Origin: Strigamia acuminata
Taxonomy: Eukaryota > Arthropoda > Chilopoda > Geophilomorpha > Linotaeniidae
Direction of reading: 5' to 3'
Assembly (NCBI GenBank): GCA_949358305.1
Contig: OX442324.1
Span: forward strand, 7,475,601 to 7,539,600
DNA: 64,000 nucleotides
Shown: positions 62,896 through 64,000 of the stretch, piece after piece
Numbering within the stretch: the stretch's first letter is position 1
Layout: each line of letters starts with the position of its first letter
Translations under genes and position numbers: made by a program
The notes under the pieces: generated by a model
What the model was told of the DNA's origin: nothing
What the model saw: the letters and a program-made list of their open reading frames with translations, nothing else
The model's database searches: none

Positions 62896-64000
62896 ATGGC
62901 AACCAAAATGAATGCGGCGTCAGCGGCTGCAGGAATAGCGCCGCTTGATAAGAACAATTACGAAACATGGAAGGTGGACATTCAGCTACTATTGCAGGAA
63001 CTTAATTTGTGGGGTTTCCACGATGGAACCATAAAGGACCTGGACAAGGGGACGGCTGCGCCGGAATTAGCGAAATTTGAGAAGCGCAAAGCCCGAGCGC
63101 GAGGTATTCTGTGCAACAGTGTCGCAACCAGGTTGAAGCCGTCGCTCCTTAAACTCGACACATCTAAAGAGGTGTGGGATTATTTGAAGAAGCTCCACGA
63201 ACCCACGTCTGTGGCGAGGAACGCAAAAATCCTGGAGGACTTCTACACAATTCGTTGCGGAGAAAAAGAAGACGTCGACACGTTCATAACACACGTAGAA
63301 TTGGCAGCGGATGAATTAAAATCAATAAAGCAGGAACCTAATGATAAAGTAAAAGCTTATACATTAATAAATCGAATCCGCAAAGATTTTGAACAACAAG
63401 TTCAAGCCATCTACCAATGGAGCGATGGAGACTTCACATTTGATAAAGTTTCAGCAGCGTTACTAGCAGAGAATGCACGACGACGATATACAACGGGAAT
63501 CAGCCCTACAACAACGGAATCGAGTGCGCTTAGTGTCAGTGCTTCTAACAATCAAAAGGGATCGAGGAAGCAAGACAACAAAGACGGTAAGAGTAACTTT
63601 TTAAATATCTTATGTTATAACTGTCATGAGAAGGGACACATTGCCCGAAATTGCACAAGTTCGAATTCAAAACAACAGGACAGCACACGCGGGCGTGGAA
63701 AAGGACGTGGTCAGTCCCAACGTGGCAGAGGTCTGCGTGGAGCATTTTATGCATCATTATTGGGGGAATGTGCTTCGAAATCAAATGAAAATGTTTGTGA
63801 TGAGGACGCATGGTTTGTAGATTCCGGCGCATCGGACCACGTGTGTGGAAAAATGGAGTATTTTCAGAACTTTAAGCAATTGGCTTCGACTAAATTACAA
63901 TTAGGTCAAGGCACAGCTAATATCACTGGCTGTGGTGCTGTATGTATCAGCACAGTTGCTAGTGGGACTACCAACCATGTGGACTTAATAAATGTCTATT
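62896..64000 (+). CDS. gag-pol: Copia S gag-protease, open to the window end (3' partial)
   Basis: The ATG at 62896 opens a frame with no stop over the remaining 1.1 kb. UBN2-type gag: LDKNNYETWKVDIQLLL, LHEPTSVARNAKILEDFYT, AIYQWSDGDFTFDKV. CCHC knuckle CYNCHEKGHIARNC at residues 240-253, followed by an RG-rich stretch (RGRGKGRGQSQRGRG). Protease VDSGASDHV with Asp at residue 309, the standard D-S-G, unlike the DCG of Y and P. The leader is only about 50 bases, much shorter than in Y or P. This is a fifth family and the only gag-pol start here without any break. Confidence 0.93.
   Translation, partial: MATKMNAASAAAGIAPLDKNNYETWKVDIQLLLQELNLWGFHDGTIKDLDKGTAAPELAKFEKRKARARGILCNSVATRLKPSLLKLDTSKEVWDYLKKLHEPTSVARNAKILEDFYTIRCGEKEDVDTFITHVELAADELKSIKQEPNDKVKAYTLINRIRKDFEQQVQAIYQWSDGDFTFDKVSAALLAENARRRYTTGISPTTTESSALSVSASNNQKGSRKQDNKDGKSNFLNILCYNCHEKGHIARNCTSSNSKQQDSTRGRGKGRGQSQRGRGLRGAFYASLLGECASKSNENVCDEDAWFVDSGASDHVCGKMEYFQNFKQLASTKLQLGQGTANITGCGAVCISTVASGTTNHVDLINVY

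Overview
The window is animal (metazoan) nuclear DNA made almost wholly of transposable elements, with broken pieces of host genes (AAR2, ICMT, a PLPP4/5-type phospholipid phosphatase, a B-type cyclin) whose introns are very short (44-66 bp). That points to a compact-gene invertebrate; I cannot name the species. No tRNA, rRNA or CRISPR array is visible. Element names below (X, Y, P, Q, R, S, T) are mine.

Layout. (1) 1-10420: 3' two thirds of a Ty3/Gypsy element: pol with an unusual Pro-rich AT-hook spacer between RNase H and integrase, an unrecognised 931-aa third ORF in the env position, a repeat-bearing 3' untranslated region, polypurine tract and a candidate 3' LTR. (2) 10790-56051: Ty1/Copia elements inserted into one another, resolved by LTRs and exact 5-bp target duplications. 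P1 (minus strand) is split by X1 (11592-39716, GAATG); X1 is split by X2 (15567-37834, CCGTT); X2 is split by Y1 (16931-24094, ATACT), by a 1.5-kb fold-back DNA element (24558-26086, TA) and by Y2 (26134-33830, GTTCA); the Y1 3' LTR holds a 321-bp MITE (23358-23678, TA). (3) 39953-53644: P1 is also split by a region bounded by inverted ends rich in a ~16-bp repeat (putative transposon T). It holds the host-gene fragments and has been rearranged into a large palindrome (38211-41009 against 42192-44951) plus a third inverted copy (48120-51612). (4) 53650-62000: P1 gag, leader and 5' LTR, then truncated or inverted Copia pieces (Q, P2, R). (5) 62588-64000: start of an apparently intact Copia element S on the plus strand, running off the end.

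How it fits together. The Copia families share gag (CCHC knuckle), protease, integrase, reverse transcriptase and RNase H. Four of them (X, Y, P, Q) also carry, between integrase and reverse transcriptase, a segment that reads as a methyl-CpG-binding-domain (MBD)-like fold. Chromoviruses carry a chromodomain beyond integrase to steer integration; an MBD-like module in the matching place, in elements found inserted in each other's coding regions, suggests integration aimed at methylated elements. This is the most interesting observation here and it is inference. X elements prime with the internal (anticodon-arm) part of initiator tRNA-Met, like Drosophila copia; Y, P and S use its 3' end, and in Y and P2 the LTR terminus can pair with the primer-binding site.

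Most copies are broken by a few stops or frameshifts, more in outer (older) layers than inner ones. Some breaks and the inverted duplications could be assembly errors.
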